Notes: generated by a model not told the origin, from the sequence alone. A stretch of DNA of 64,000 nt from MedAcidi-G1 sp000817085 (GCA_045568635.1 JBJLAO010000003.1:1-64000); one strand, 5' to 3'. Shown: positions 45,509 to 54,904, counted from the first letter of the stretch. Translations and numbers: made by a program.

Positions 45509-47083
45509 CTAACCAATATGACCAGGTCGGTCTACTTCTTGTGGATTTTCTCCTGATTTACGCACTCGGATAACTTTGTTCAATGCTGAGATAAACGCTC
45601 TAGCAGAAGCTTCAACAACATCTGTCGATAAGCCCCTACCGGATACTTTAAGTCCATCTGTACTTTCAAATGAAAGAGCCACGTCTGCCAACGCGTCCAC
45701 TCCACCAGTTACTGACATCACAGTGTAATCAGTTAGTCTTCCTTCAATTTCTGTTGCTTTTTTAATTGCTGTGCATGCAGCATCTACCATGCCATCACCT
45801 TCAGATGTCGCGTTTATTTTTATCCCGTCTGATTCTAAAACAACTTCTGCTTCGGGAGTGTTAGCGTTCCCTCCCTTAACCCCGAGTGTTACCAATTCAT
45901 ATGAATTTTCAATTGAACTGCCCATCTCTTCCGCTACTAATGCTTCTAGGTCTGCGTCACCCAGCTGCACTTTTCGATCAGCTAATTCTTTGAAGCGGGT
46001 AAAAGCACTATTTAGAGCATCACCTTGTATCTCTATACCCATTTTTGAAAGAGCATCTTTGAATGCCGCTCTACCTGAGTGTTTTCCTAGTACTAATTTG
46101 CTGCCTTCTTGTCCGACTGCAGAGGGGTCCATTATTTCGTAAGTGGTTCTTTCGTTTAGAACACCGTGTTGGTGTATCCCGGCTTCGTGTGCAAATGCAT
46201 TTCTTCCTACTACCGCTTTGTTGTATTGAACCGGGTATCCAGTAAGTCGACTTACCATTCGACTTGAGCGAGCTAATTCTTCGGTTTCAATTCCTACTTC
46301 GAGATTTGGGTATATGTCTGGACGTGTTCTTAATGCCATGACTATTTCTTCCATGGCTGCGTTTCCTGCTCTTTCACCGATCCCGTTAATTGTGCACTCA
46401 ACTTGTCGAGCTCCCGATACTACAGCTGCCAACGAATTAGCTACTGCTAAACCGAGGTCATTATGACAGTGGGTGCTGATTATGTAGTCACCTTCAACTC
46501 TTTCTCTGATCAACTTGATTCTCTCAGCCCATTCATGGGGTGTCGCATAACCAACGGTGTCTGGGATGTTTAATGTTCCTGCCCCGTTGTCAACTGCCGC
46601 TTGAAGTACATCACACATAAAATCGAAATCTGATCTGGATGCGTCCTCAGGGCTGAATTCGACGTCATCGGTATATTCTCTGGCTCTACCCACTGCGGAA
46701 GCAGCCTCAGCTAGAACCTGTTCCGGTGTCATTTTTAGCTTGTGCTCCATATGAGTTGGACTTGTGGCAATAAATGTGTGGATTCTTCGTTTTTCTGCAG
46801 GCTCTATTGCTTCCCAACAACGATCTATATCTTTATAGCTTGTACGTGATAGTCCACAAATTACAGGTCCACTTACGTTAGAAGCTATTGCATGCACTGC
46901 GTCGAAATCGCCTTGGCTTGCTATTGGAAACCCAGCTTCGATGTAATCAACTCCCAGTCGAGCAAGCTGTCCTGCTATTTCTAGCTTTTCTCCTACATCA
47001 AGGGAAATGCCTGGTGATTGCTCACCATCTCTCAAAGTGGTGTCAAAAATAACCACTTTTTCATTGGCGGTATCGTTGCTCAT
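45509..47083 (-). CDS. leuA: 2-isopropylmalate synthase
   Basis: A 524-residue enzyme condensing acetyl-CoA with 2-oxoisovalerate. The TIM-barrel domain shows FDTTLRDGEQSPGISL, THCHNDLGLAVANSLAAV and NGIGERAGNAAMEE. HEAGIHQHGVL follows in subdomain I, and the C-terminal LeuA dimer domain should bind leucine for feedback inhibition. It is the bacterial LeuA type 1 length. The first gene after the leader-peptide attenuator, so controlled both by leucine level at transcription and probably by feedback. Confidence 0.95.
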   Translation of the reverse strand: MSNDTANEKVVIFDTTLRDGEQSPGISLDVGEKLEIAGQLARLGVDYIEAGFPIASQGDFDAVHAIASNVSGPVICGLSRTSYKDIDRCWEAIEPAEKRRIHTFIATSPTHMEHKLKMTPEQVLAEAASAVGRAREYTDDVEFSPEDASRSDFDFMCDVLQAAVDNGAGTLNIPDTVGYATPHEWAERIKLIRERVEGDYIISTHCHNDLGLAVANSLAAVVSGARQVECTINGIGERAGNAAMEEIVMALRTRPDIYPNLEVGIETEELARSSRMVSRLTGYPVQYNKAVVGRNAFAHEAGIHQHGVLNERTTYEIMDPSAVGQEGSKLVLGKHSGRAAFKDALSKMGIEIQGDALNSAFTRFKELADRKVQLGDADLEALVAEEMGSSIENSYELVTLGVKGGNANTPEAEVVLESDGIKINATSEGDGMVDAACTAIKKATEIEGRLTDYTVMSVTGGVDALADVALSFESTDGLKVSGRGLSTDVVEASARAFISALNKVIRVRKSGENPQEVDRPGHIG

Positions 47084-47130
47084 TGTCTTGTCTCCATTGT
47101 TTAAATGTTTGCATTCTTGTTTCTAAAAGT

Positions 47131-47161
47131 AAAAAACCTCCCGGCCTTTGGCTCAGGAGGT
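47131..47161 (-). terminator. Rho-independent attenuator terminator of the leu operon
   Basis: On the minus strand ACCTCC and GGAGGT (47161-47156 against 47141-47136) enclose an inner GCC/GGC pair, and a run of six T follows (47136-47131). It lies between the leader peptide and leuA, so it must be bypassed for leuACD expression. Confidence 0.85.
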
Positions 47162-47163
47162 GC

Positions 47164-47193
47164 GGACAAACGCGTGTTTATATGCGTTTGTCC
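47164..47193 (-). promoter_or_regulatory. Leader hairpin between leuL and the attenuator
   Basis: A perfect 10-bp stem (GGACAAACGC with GCGTTTGTCC) and a 10-base loop. Its first strand overlaps the leader-peptide stop codon. A ribosome stalled on the Leu codons or paused at the stop would change whether this stem forms. I could not define the alternative antiterminator pairing by eye. Confidence 0.7.
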
Positions 47194-47225
47194 TACATAA
47201 GCAAGAGGATGTTCTTGGTTATCAT
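47193..47225 (-). CDS. leuL: leu operon leader peptide
   Basis: A 10-residue peptide, MITKNILLLM, ends with TAG at 47193-47195. Three consecutive Leu codons (CTC, TTG, CTT) lie just before the stop and directly before a strong hairpin and a terminator, the standard layout for ribosome-mediated attenuation. There is no Shine-Dalgarno; the ATG sits 7 bases after a TAGAAT box, so the leader is probably translated from a leaderless mRNA. Confidence 0.8.
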   Translation of the reverse strand: MITKNILLLM

Positions 47226-47232
47226 GATTCTT

Positions 47233-47238
47233 ATTCTA
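47233..47238 (-). promoter_or_regulatory. -10 box of the leu operon
   Basis: TAGAAT on the minus strand (within GGCTAGAAT) ends 7 bases before the leader ATG, which puts transcription start at or beside that A. A good -35 hexamer at 17-base spacing was not found; TTGCTT lies 19 bases upstream. Confidence 0.5.
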
Positions 47239-47291
47239 GCCTCTATTGGTGGAAGGTAAGCAAACTTTTTTGTTTTGATTCATTTATTGTC

Positions 47292-49199
47292 TCAAAACAA
47301 TATTTTTTGTAGGTCGTCAAAAGGTTCGAAATCAAAAATATGGGAGAAAAAAGCTAATTCTGATTCAATTGCTTTTGTTATGTTAGGGGCTTTTCTGAAT
47401 CCGTGGCCTTCATCCGGAAATTCTATTAGCGCATGAGGTATATCGTTTTCTTTCAGTTTTTGTGCCATTAAATGAGCTTGATTTGGTGGGACAATCGGGT
47501 CTTCTGATCCTTGGAGTATCACCATAGGAGTTGAAAGTTGTTCTATGTGATGTATTGGTGATCTTTGCTTGTAGGTCTCTTCGTCTTCAGGCCATTTCCC
47601 CACTAGTCGATCTAGATATCTAGATTCAAATTTGTGTGTATCTTTTGCAAGTATGGCCAAATCTGCGATTCCATATCTACTTGCACCTGCGGTGAAAGTG
47701 TCATGAAATGTAAGTGCCGCCAAGACCGTGAACCCTCCTGCACTACCTCCCTTTATAGCTAATTTGTTTTTGTCTACTTTTTTTTGCTCTACTAGATATT
47801 TTGCTACAGAAACACAGTCTTCTACATCTGCTAAACCCCAACTGTTTCGAAGACGATTTCGGAATGATCTTCCGTATCCTGTCGAGCCTCGGTAGTCGAC
47901 GTCAGCTACACCAAATCCTCGACTTGTCCAGTAAGTGATGGATAGTTGAAGTTGACGTCTTGCTGCTGCTGTAGGACCTCCATGAGCTAGAACGATAAGC
48001 GGTGGTTTCTCTTTTTCGCTGATTTCGTATTCAGGGTTTGTCGGTGAATAGAAAAGAGCGTGTGCCTTTTCAGAGTCTGAAGTTTGGTAAGTGAAAGTTT
48101 CTGGCACCGGAAACCAATTTTCGTCTATACCAAGGTCGCGAGTTTTACTTAACGGCCGAATCTCTTTCCTGTTAACGAACGTAACTAATGATTCGGCTTT
48201 CCATGAGCTGACAGTTGCGACTATTCCATCTTGATAGTTTGTGACAGACTCAATCTCTGTTGCGTCAATCTCTATTTTCTCTAATCGTCCGTCCGGTAAA
48301 AGTGTTGCGAGATTATCGATTCCTGCTTCCCTGTAAGCGAGCCAGATCTCATCTCCAACAAATACATATCTAGACTGTCCAAATACCCATTGTGGTAGAC
48401 CTATTTCTGCTTCGATATTGGTCAGTGGTATTAAATCCATATCGTTTGTGCTTTGATCAACTCGGAAAAGATTCCACCAATTGTTTCGATCACTTACTAC
48501 ATACAAGTTTCCCTGATCGTCCCATTCAGGTTGGAAGAAAGACTCTGCTTTCGATTTCACTACCTTTTGATTGGTGAGGGTCATTTCCTTTAATGATGCA
48601 ACGCACAATTGAGTGTCGTCCCATGGCATGTTCGGATGGTTCCATTGCACCCAAGCGATCTGATCACCTTTTTTCGATAGTCTCGGAGAAGAAACAAAAT
48701 CAGGCCCTGAAACTAAAACTTTTATTTGTCCAGATCCGTCTAATGGAACTGCAACAATCTCATTTGAAGGTTCTTCATTGCTTTTATTGTGAAGCTCTCT
48801 TACACATACGTACCATTCTTCGTTGTTGGTTATTCGACCATCGGCATATCTGCAACCTTGCTGGATTTCTGGTTCAGGAGTTAATGGAATTGAATGGTTT
48901 GATTTATCTCGACGGTATAAACGCTGATCCGAATATTGGCTATAAACAAGGGTTTCGTTTCTAACCGTCCATGCACTGCCTCCATATTCGTGGACTAGCG
49001 TTCTGACGTTTATGTTTTCATCTGTCTGATCTATTCCATTACGCACGAGGACTGTGCGTCCACCTTCATCTGGTCGCGATTCAGCCCACCAGACATCGTC
49101 TCCATCTGTGACTATTTCGCCAAGTCGTACCGCCCCACCAACTAACATTTCTGATGTGATGGGTGATTCCCATGTCCCACAAGTTTTGGTGACGGTCAT
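47292..49199 (-). CDS. Prolyl-oligopeptidase-family (S9) peptidase
   Basis: A 635-residue cytoplasmic protein. The N-terminal two thirds form a beta-propeller-like domain (LVHEYGGSAW, WADTQLC-type repeats). The C-terminal alpha/beta hydrolase starts near 395 with VLAHGGPTAA and has the nucleophile Ser in KGGSAGGFT, Asp in GSEDPIVPP and His in DEGHGF. No signal peptide is present. This arrangement fits acylaminoacyl-peptidase or dipeptidyl-peptidase relatives acting on short peptides. It follows the aminotransferase gene by 4 bases. Confidence 0.87.
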   Translation of the reverse strand: MTVTKTCGTWESPITSEMLVGGAVRLGEIVTDGDDVWWAESRPDEGGRTVLVRNGIDQTDENINVRTLVHEYGGSAWTVRNETLVYSQYSDQRLYRRDKSNHSIPLTPEPEIQQGCRYADGRITNNEEWYVCVRELHNKSNEEPSNEIVAVPLDGSGQIKVLVSGPDFVSSPRLSKKGDQIAWVQWNHPNMPWDDTQLCVASLKEMTLTNQKVVKSKAESFFQPEWDDQGNLYVVSDRNNWWNLFRVDQSTNDMDLIPLTNIEAEIGLPQWVFGQSRYVFVGDEIWLAYREAGIDNLATLLPDGRLEKIEIDATEIESVTNYQDGIVATVSSWKAESLVTFVNRKEIRPLSKTRDLGIDENWFPVPETFTYQTSDSEKAHALFYSPTNPEYEISEKEKPPLIVLAHGGPTAAARRQLQLSITYWTSRGFGVADVDYRGSTGYGRSFRNRLRNSWGLADVEDCVSVAKYLVEQKKVDKNKLAIKGGSAGGFTVLAALTFHDTFTAGASRYGIADLAILAKDTHKFESRYLDRLVGKWPEDEETYKQRSPIHHIEQLSTPMVILQGSEDPIVPPNQAHLMAQKLKENDIPHALIEFPDEGHGFRKAPNITKAIESELAFFSHIFDFEPFDDLQKILF

Positions 49200-49203
49200 A
49201 AAT

Positions 49204-50403
49204 TCAATTATTCAGTAACTGAGTGATTCGGGTGAGACCTTCTTCCAAATCTTCATCGCCCAGCGCAAAAGATAGTCGCGCATACCCTGGGGAACCAAAA
49301 GCCTCTCCGGGGACTATGGCTACTTTTGCTTCTTCTAAAATTATTGCAGCCAGTTCAAGCGTATTCTGTGCTGTTTTGCCAGCTATGTCACGACCATAAA
49401 AAGCTGAGAAGTCAGGAAAAGCGTAAAAAGCTCCTTGAGTTTCTAAAAGTCTGACACCGTCGATATTGGTAAGCATTTCAGTCATGGTCTGTCTCCGACG
49501 GTCAAAAGATTCCCTCATACGGATCACATCTTTGAGATCTCCACTGACTGCCGCTAATGCTGCTCTTTGCGATACGTTTGCCACGTTTGAAGTGGCGTGA
49601 GATTGAAGATTTCCCGCAGCAGAGATGACGTCCGTCGGACCTATCATCCAACCGACCCTCCAACCTGTCATCGCGTAAGTCTTAGCTACTCCATTCACTA
49701 TTAAGCACTGGTCATCTATTTCCGGTAGTAATGCTCTAATGGAGTGATGTTCATGACCTTCGTAAGTTAAGTGCTCATATATTTCATCTGCGATAATCCA
49801 GATCCCTCTTTCAATTGCCCATTTTCCGATCGCTATTATTTCGTCAGCTGAATATACGGCGCCTGTCGGGTTAGAAGGTGAGACAAAAAAGAGAGCTTTT
49901 GTCGATGCTGTAGTTGCAGATTCTAATTGTTCTACTGTGACTTTGAATTCTGATTCAATATCAGTTGGAACTTCGACCGTTATTCCTCCTGCAAGTGCGA
50001 TGGCCTCAGGATAAGTGGTCCAATATGGTGCTGGGAGTAGCACCTCATCTCCAGGATCGATCAATGCAGCACATGAATTATAAACAGCATGTTTCCCGCC
50101 GTTTGTAATCAGGATTTGTGAAGTTTCAGGTCTCCATTTTGAATCTCGTTCAGTTTTATCTACTAGTGCTTCTCTTAGTTCTGGGAGACCAGATGCTGGT
50201 CCATAACGGTGATTTGATGGTTCGCGGCAGGCGGCAATTGCTGCTTCAACAATGTGATCAGGTGTTGGAAAATCGGGTTCGCCTGCTCCGAAACCAATTA
50301 CTGGTTCGCCTGCTTCCCTCAAAGCTCTTGCTTTATTGGTTACTGCCATAGTCGCAGATTCAGATATCGAGGCAATTCTGTGTGATATTCGATTTTTTGT
50401 CAT
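49204..50403 (-). CDS. Class I/II pyridoxal-phosphate aminotransferase (aspartate type)
   Basis: A 399-residue aminotransferase. It has GAGEPDFPTPDHI at the N-terminus, SNPTGAVY, ADEIYEHLTY, the PLP-lysine in VAKTYAMTGWRVGW, and the C-terminal Arg region ARLSFA. The sequence resembles bacterial aspartate aminotransferase subgroup Ib. Substrate is likely aspartate or an aromatic/branched amino acid; sequence alone does not settle it. Confidence 0.88.
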   Translation of the reverse strand: MTKNRISHRIASISESATMAVTNKARALREAGEPVIGFGAGEPDFPTPDHIVEAAIAACREPSNHRYGPASGLPELREALVDKTERDSKWRPETSQILITNGGKHAVYNSCAALIDPGDEVLLPAPYWTTYPEAIALAGGITVEVPTDIESEFKVTVEQLESATTASTKALFFVSPSNPTGAVYSADEIIAIGKWAIERGIWIIADEIYEHLTYEGHEHHSIRALLPEIDDQCLIVNGVAKTYAMTGWRVGWMIGPTDVISAAGNLQSHATSNVANVSQRAALAAVSGDLKDVIRMRESFDRRRQTMTEMLTNIDGVRLLETQGAFYAFPDFSAFYGRDIAGKTAQNTLELAAIILEEAKVAIVPGEAFGSPGYARLSFALGDEDLEEGLTRITQLLNN

Positions 50404-50478
50404 TGTTCCATTTTCTTATATCGGTAAACACGAATCTAGAGCCTATGAGATGTAAGAGCGAAGGCTTTCTTATATTTT

Positions 50479-50862
50479 CTAACCACAAGCCTCAAAATAA
50501 GGCCTCAGATATTCTCTTGTAACATCACCGCGAGCTTTCTGTGACAAGCCTTGATAAGAAAGACACGCTACTTTATTAAGTTCCTCTTCACTGCAGTTTA
50601 GTTCCGAAGATCTTGTAAGAAATTTTTCCGTTTGTGCTAAATCATCAATTTTCTTTATGACTTTATTTAATTCCTGTTCTTGAATGTCATTTAGTTCTTT
50701 TTCTTCTATTTGATCTAGCACTAATTCAGCTACGTCTCTTCCAATCTGTACTAGTTCCTCACAGTTTCGTGCCTGCCCAGGTTTGGTAGGTTCTGCTTTG
50801 GCGCAACTAAGAGCCAATATAGCAATAACTATTACTAGAGAGAGTTTGGTCAAATTGAACAA
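50479..50862 (-). CDS. Small putative lipoprotein
   Basis: Not recognised. The 127-residue product has a short basic start, a hydrophobic core and a lipobox-like ALSC at about residue 20. The mature part is helical, very rich in Glu/Lys/Gln with three further Cys (one in ARNCEEL, one in LNCSEEE, one in ACLSY, plus a C-terminal Cys-Gly), which may form disulfides outside the cell. It overlaps the end of the alcohol dehydrogenase gene by 13 bases. Confidence 0.6.
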   Translation of the reverse strand: MFNLTKLSLVIVIAILALSCAKAEPTKPGQARNCEELVQIGRDVAELVLDQIEEKELNDIQEQELNKVIKKIDDLAQTEKFLTRSSELNCSEEELNKVACLSYQGLSQKARGDVTREYLRPYFEACG

Positions 50863-51923
50863 ACATCCAAAACGCCTCTAGCTAGACGTCCTTCATGCAT
50901 GTCTTCTAAAAGTGTGTGTATTTCTTCCATGGGGTAGACACGACTTACTAATTCATCGAGTTTGAATTTGCCAGCTTTATAAAGTTCACATATGCGATTC
51001 ACGTCAGTTTGCGGTCGCGAAGTTCCATATCTGCATCCCATAATCGTCACATCTAGGTAAGTGGCTACTGTCATGAACTCCACAGTGCTGCCTAGTGGGG
51101 GCACACCGAGGATCACTAGTGTTCCTCCCCAATCTAAATAACCTAGTGATGCTTCAATCAGAGCCTTGGAACCTACGCACTCGAAAACATAATCAACTCC
51201 TTGAGGGCGTATTTTGCGGAGTTCTTGATTTGTATCAATATCTGTTGCATTTATAAAATCTGTAGCTCCAAAATCCATAGCTAAGTCGCCTTTTTCAGAA
51301 TTTGTATCAATCGCAATTATTGGATTAGCTCCAGAGATTGCTGCCGCCTGAATGGCATTTAAACCAATTCCTCCCACTCCTACGACTGCAACGCTTTCAC
51401 CTGGTTTGACCTTTGCCCTATTGAATACTGCACCTGAGCCTGTGAGGACTCCGCACCCGATCAGAGATGCTGCAGCTAGCGGTATGTCTTCTGGTATGCG
51501 GATTGCTTGGTTTTCTCGAACAACAACATTTTCTGAAAAAGCAGAGATATTCGCGAAGTTATAATAAGGTTCACCATTTAAAGAAAACGGTGTATCTCTA
51601 GCTCCAAAAGTGGACTTACACATAGTCGGTTGTCCTGCATCGCAAGAAGGGCACGCTCCACACTGGCCTAATGTAGACAAAACGACGTGATCGCCGGGAT
51701 TAACTGAGGTGACGGCAGACCCCACTTCCGTGATAACTCCAGCCCCCTCATGCCCGAGAACTAATGGAGTAGGAAATGGTATTGTTCCATCTATAACGCT
51801 TACGTCACTGTGACAAACTCCTGCGTTAACAATTTTCACATTGACTTCTCCTGGCCCTGGTGGGCGGACTTCTAAATCTTCAACTAGTCGGAGCTCTTCC
51901 CCGTCAAAAACAATCCCCTTCAT
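50850..51923 (-). CDS. Zinc-dependent alcohol dehydrogenase, class III-like
   Basis: A 357-residue MDR dehydrogenase. Catalytic zinc ligands are in AGVCHSDV and GHEGAG; structural zinc cysteines are in CGACPSCDAGQPTMC. The NAD fold shows GVGGIGLNAIQAA with Asp after the second strand, so NAD is preferred. Length and the ACPSCxxGxPxxC form match NDMA- or thiol-dependent alcohol and formaldehyde dehydrogenases of actinobacteria. The alcohol is not known. Confidence 0.85.
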   Translation of the reverse strand: MKGIVFDGEELRLVEDLEVRPPGPGEVNVKIVNAGVCHSDVSVIDGTIPFPTPLVLGHEGAGVITEVGSAVTSVNPGDHVVLSTLGQCGACPSCDAGQPTMCKSTFGARDTPFSLNGEPYYNFANISAFSENVVVRENQAIRIPEDIPLAAASLIGCGVLTGSGAVFNRAKVKPGESVAVVGVGGIGLNAIQAAAISGANPIIAIDTNSEKGDLAMDFGATDFINATDIDTNQELRKIRPQGVDYVFECVGSKALIEASLGYLDWGGTLVILGVPPLGSTVEFMTVATYLDVTIMGCRYGTSRPQTDVNRICELYKAGKFKLDELVSRVYPMEEIHTLLEDMHEGRLARGVLDVCSI

Positions 51924-51985
51924 TTCAAACCTCCAAACATTGAATTAATATCCTCGCGGTAATCGATCTTGAAGTCCACACGGCG

Positions 51986-52711
51986 TTAATAATGCAGTAT
52001 CAATATCACAGCTCCAAAGTGCGCTGTGACGGCTAGAACTACTAAAGAGTGCCAAACTTCGTGATACCCAAAAACTTTGGGCTTAAGTTTAGGCCATTGG
52101 GCGCCTAGCATAAGCGCCCCTCCTATATAAAAGATTCCTTCTATCACTATAAACGAAGCTGGGAAAAGGTCTATTGCTCTAAAAAGACTGGGGGCGACAA
52201 CCAGTGGAAGGCATCCGAGCGTAATGAATAATGTGTTCATCAATCCCTTAGGCGGGTGAAAAGGTAAAACTCTGAGAAGAATTCCGATTCCCGCTCCTAT
52301 CCAAACACTCCAAAGCATTATTTTTGCAGGAGTTCCATCCATCGCTATTAGTGCAAGTGATGAGGCTCCACAGGCAATCATCAAAAATATGGCGGCATGA
52401 TCTAATCTGAATAAAATTTCGAGAAGAGAGATTTTCCAACGTCGAAGGTGAACTATTCCACTCGTCGCAAACATTGCGAATGCCCCTGCAGTAAAAATTG
52501 CGACCCCTATTCTTTCGCGACCTGCTGGTGCTGATAGAGCTAGGAATACTCCTGCGATAATAGTTAACGGTCCTGCAATTCTATGTAAGCGGCCTCTCCA
52601 TTGGGGTCTTGGGTTTGATAGAACCCTATAAACAGAAGGTGATACGTTTTCTGGAATCAATTCATCAGGAATTGCTTCGTTTGCATATTTAGATTCAATC
52701 AAACTAGTCAC
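51986..52711 (-). CDS. Hemolysin III / PAQR-family membrane protein
   Basis: A 241-residue protein with seven membrane helices. Family residues are visible: SGIVHLRRW in helix 2-3, FRLDHAAIFLMIACG, and HEVWHSLVVLAVTAHF near the end, giving the conserved Ser, His, Asp and the C-terminal HxxxH zinc site. The family probably contains metal-dependent amide or lipid hydrolases; the haemolysin name is historical. Confidence 0.85.
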   Translation of the reverse strand: MTSLIESKYANEAIPDELIPENVSPSVYRVLSNPRPQWRGRLHRIAGPLTIIAGVFLALSAPAGRERIGVAIFTAGAFAMFATSGIVHLRRWKISLLEILFRLDHAAIFLMIACGASSLALIAMDGTPAKIMLWSVWIGAGIGILLRVLPFHPPKGLMNTLFITLGCLPLVVAPSLFRAIDLFPASFIVIEGIFYIGGALMLGAQWPKLKPKVFGYHEVWHSLVVLAVTAHFGAVILILHY

Positions 52712-52746
52712 AATAGTAAATTTTCGTTCTCTTTTTTGTTTTTCTA

Positions 52747-53043
52747 TTACACGACTAAGCGTATAACAGCTGTAGAAAGCATTGCTATCAATACAACTAA
52801 TGTGAAGGGCATTTTTTTCCAGACTGCTAGGCCCCCTATTCCTACTCCTATCAGTCGAGCATCTACCACTAATGAACCATCTTGTGAAATGGACATAATT
52901 ATGATCAAAGCTGAAAAAAGAGCTGCTGGTAAAAGCGCAGTTCCGGATGCTAAACGTTTAGAGAATCTCTGACCAGCTATTACTCCTAAAAGTTTGAAAG
53001 CATAACTACCTGCGGATAATGCGATAACTGCTCCCCAAGTCAC
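52747..53043 (-). CDS. azlD: Branched-chain amino acid export protein AzlD
   Basis: A 98-residue protein with three or four helices, including SGTALLPAALFSALI and a glycine-rich ARLIGVGIGGLAVW segment typical of AzlD. It overlaps azlC by 4 bases (ATGA) and is the small subunit of the exporter. It lies 36 bases from hemolysin III on the same strand. Confidence 0.88.
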   Translation of the reverse strand: MTWGAVIALSAGSYAFKLLGVIAGQRFSKRLASGTALLPAALFSALIIIMSISQDGSLVVDARLIGVGIGGLAVWKKMPFTLVVLIAMLSTAVIRLVV

Positions 53044-53714
53044 GTAGCTCTCTTTTTCTTTCGGTGGGCTAGCAATCCGGGTGCTATTGCCGCAGATGCT
53101 AGAAGTATCGGCATACCTACTGGTGTAAGTGGAATACTCACTAGAGTTATTATTCCGGCTACTATCGCTGTAATTTTGCCTTCTCGCGTCAAAATGTGTG
53201 GGACCAGTAAGGCTACAAACGCTGCTGGAAAGGCGGCATCAAGACCCCAAGAACCTGGATCTTCAAGAATCCCTCCTAGCAACACTCCTAAAATTGTTCC
53301 TATGTTCCAAAATACGAAGAGACTTACTCCTGTAAACCAAAAAGAATCTCGGGAGTCTTTACTAGTTTCTTGTGCACTAGCTATCGCTATAGTTTCATCA
53401 ATAACGAAATGGGCGGCGGCTGCTTTATTTAATTTTCCGTCTTTTAAAGATTTTGTTATCACGGGTCCGTATAGTGCGTTTCTAGCTGAAAGCAAAAGAG
53501 CACTACCAACTGCTGCGGCCGGATTTCCTCCGCCATCAATTACTGACACTGCGGCAAACTGCGAAGCGCCAGTAAATGTGAAAATGGAAAGTGCTGATGC
53601 TTGCAAAAGAGAAAGTCCTGCCGTGTCGGCGAAAACACCGTAGGTTATGCCGATTAGGCCACAAGCTGCTGCCAGTGTGAAACCGTTTCTTTGATAGTTA
53701 TTAAACTTTTTCAT
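53040..53714 (-). CDS. azlC: Branched-chain amino acid export permease AzlC
   Basis: A 224-residue membrane protein with the AzlC signature: GLIGITYGVFADTAG, SIFTFTGASQFAAVS, ARNALYGPVI, and HFVIDETIA. It works with AzlD to export branched-chain amino acids. Its start overlaps the stop of the phosphatase gene by one base (TAATG). Confidence 0.9.
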   Translation of the reverse strand: MKKFNNYQRNGFTLAAACGLIGITYGVFADTAGLSLLQASALSIFTFTGASQFAAVSVIDGGGNPAAAVGSALLLSARNALYGPVITKSLKDGKLNKAAAAHFVIDETIAIASAQETSKDSRDSFWFTGVSLFVFWNIGTILGVLLGGILEDPGSWGLDAAFPAAFVALLVPHILTREGKITAIVAGIITLVSIPLTPVGMPILLASAAIAPGLLAHRKKKRAT

Positions 53715-54229
53715 TATGGGAGTCGATCGATCAATTGGTTAATCAGCCGGTCTATTTCAGCGGCACACAAATCAAATACCTCTTGATCCCCTGAGGCTGG
53801 GTCGACTACTTCCTCCCAGGACTCGATTTCAACTTCAGCAAGATTTAATTTTTTTATTCTTTCATGTAAAGATCCGTATTCAGGCAGCTTTTGAACAAGA
53901 CGTGGGAGAGTCGCTGCTCGAGGCGCAACTTCTGGAAAATTTTTTCTAATCCATTGGATATGGCTTGGTTCCATAGCTACGACTAGATCCACTTCGACAT
54001 GTTTTTCGCCAAATTGTGAACTTCTGTGAGCAGGGTCAGAGATTTCAAACCCTTCTAGTGCTTTTCTTGTTCTTTGGCTCATTGGGTGTCCTTCAAGAAC
54101 AAGTGTTCCGGCTCCAACTGCGACATAATTTGGAGCTCTTGTCTCAAACATTATTCGAGCCATCACGGATCGGGCGGCGTTTCCGGTGCAAAGAAAACAT
54201 ATAACTGGCTTTTCTGATTGATTTTCCAC
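53714..54229 (-). CDS. Low-molecular-weight protein-tyrosine phosphatase
   Basis: A 171-residue enzyme with the catalytic loop Cys14-Thr-Gly-Asn-Ala-Ala-Arg20-Ser near the N-terminus and the general acid Asp in VVDPASGD near residue 150. In envelope loci such phosphatases counter tyrosine kinases, but here it sits with amino-acid exporters. The related arsenate reductase is less likely because no redox Cys pair is evident. Confidence 0.88.
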   Translation of the reverse strand: MENQSEKPVICFLCTGNAARSVMARIMFETRAPNYVAVGAGTLVLEGHPMSQRTRKALEGFEISDPAHRSSQFGEKHVEVDLVVAMEPSHIQWIRKNFPEVAPRAATLPRLVQKLPEYGSLHERIKKLNLAEVEIESWEEVVDPASGDQEVFDLCAAEIDRLINQLIDRLP

Positions 54230-54234
54230 GGCTT

Positions 54235-54879
54235 TCAGTCTGTCCTTATTCTGATAAAAAGTGCTTCAGCTTCGGCTGTAACTACCCCATTTGCAAGACA
54301 TTTGGCTTTCGCTTTGATTCGTCTTCCCGTTGAGTTTTCCAGACGAGCTTCAAAACGAAGCTCTTGATCTAGGGGAGTAGCTTTTCTGTAGCGAATATCT
54401 AATTTTCCAGTTACGGCGGGTCCTCCTCCTGCTAATCGGACTGCGCCACTTAGTACGTCATCAAAAAGTCCGGCAATGAACCCCCCGTGGACACGACCTT
54501 CAGGGCCTTCTCTACACCTGTTGACTTCTAACTCCCCTACGATCACTTCTTGACCAGTCTCATCTTTTTCGATTCTTACTCTTATAGGTGGGGCCAAGGG
54601 GTTTCTTTCACCTCTAAACAGACTGTTGTCTCTTGCCTCAACAGATAACCGCTCTTTCGTTGAGTCATCTATTTCTTTTTCATCAACTTCGTACCATCTA
54701 AGTCGAAAGGATTCTTCTAGAGATTCATTCGCTGCATCCACATGTGTAATTGCTTTTTCTATCATCTCACTTGTAGGTGCTGATTTATGTATTTTCAGCA
54801 ATAGGTCTCTTACTCGGTCTGCTAACCGTATTCCAGCGTCTCTTTCGTCTTCTGACATTTTTATTGGTCTATCTTTCAA
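54235..54879 (-). CDS. PaaI-type hotdog thioesterase
   Basis: A 214-residue protein whose C-terminal half is a hotdog fold with GRVHGGFIAGLFDDVL, where the His-Gly-Gly and acidic residue form the active site, and KLDIRYRKATPL. The N-terminal 70 residues are helical and unassigned. It probably hydrolyses an acyl-CoA. The position 25 bases downstream of the ipd-like operon's last gene suggests it belongs to the same acyl-CoA pathway. Confidence 0.85.
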   Translation of the reverse strand: MKDRPIKMSEDERDAGIRLADRVRDLLLKIHKSAPTSEMIEKAITHVDAANESLEESFRLRWYEVDEKEIDDSTKERLSVEARDNSLFRGERNPLAPPIRVRIEKDETGQEVIVGELEVNRCREGPEGRVHGGFIAGLFDDVLSGAVRLAGGGPAVTGKLDIRYRKATPLDQELRFEARLENSTGRRIKAKAKCLANGVVTAEAEALFIRIRTD

Positions 54880-54904
54880 ATAGTTTATAAATTTTAGGTT
54901 TCCG

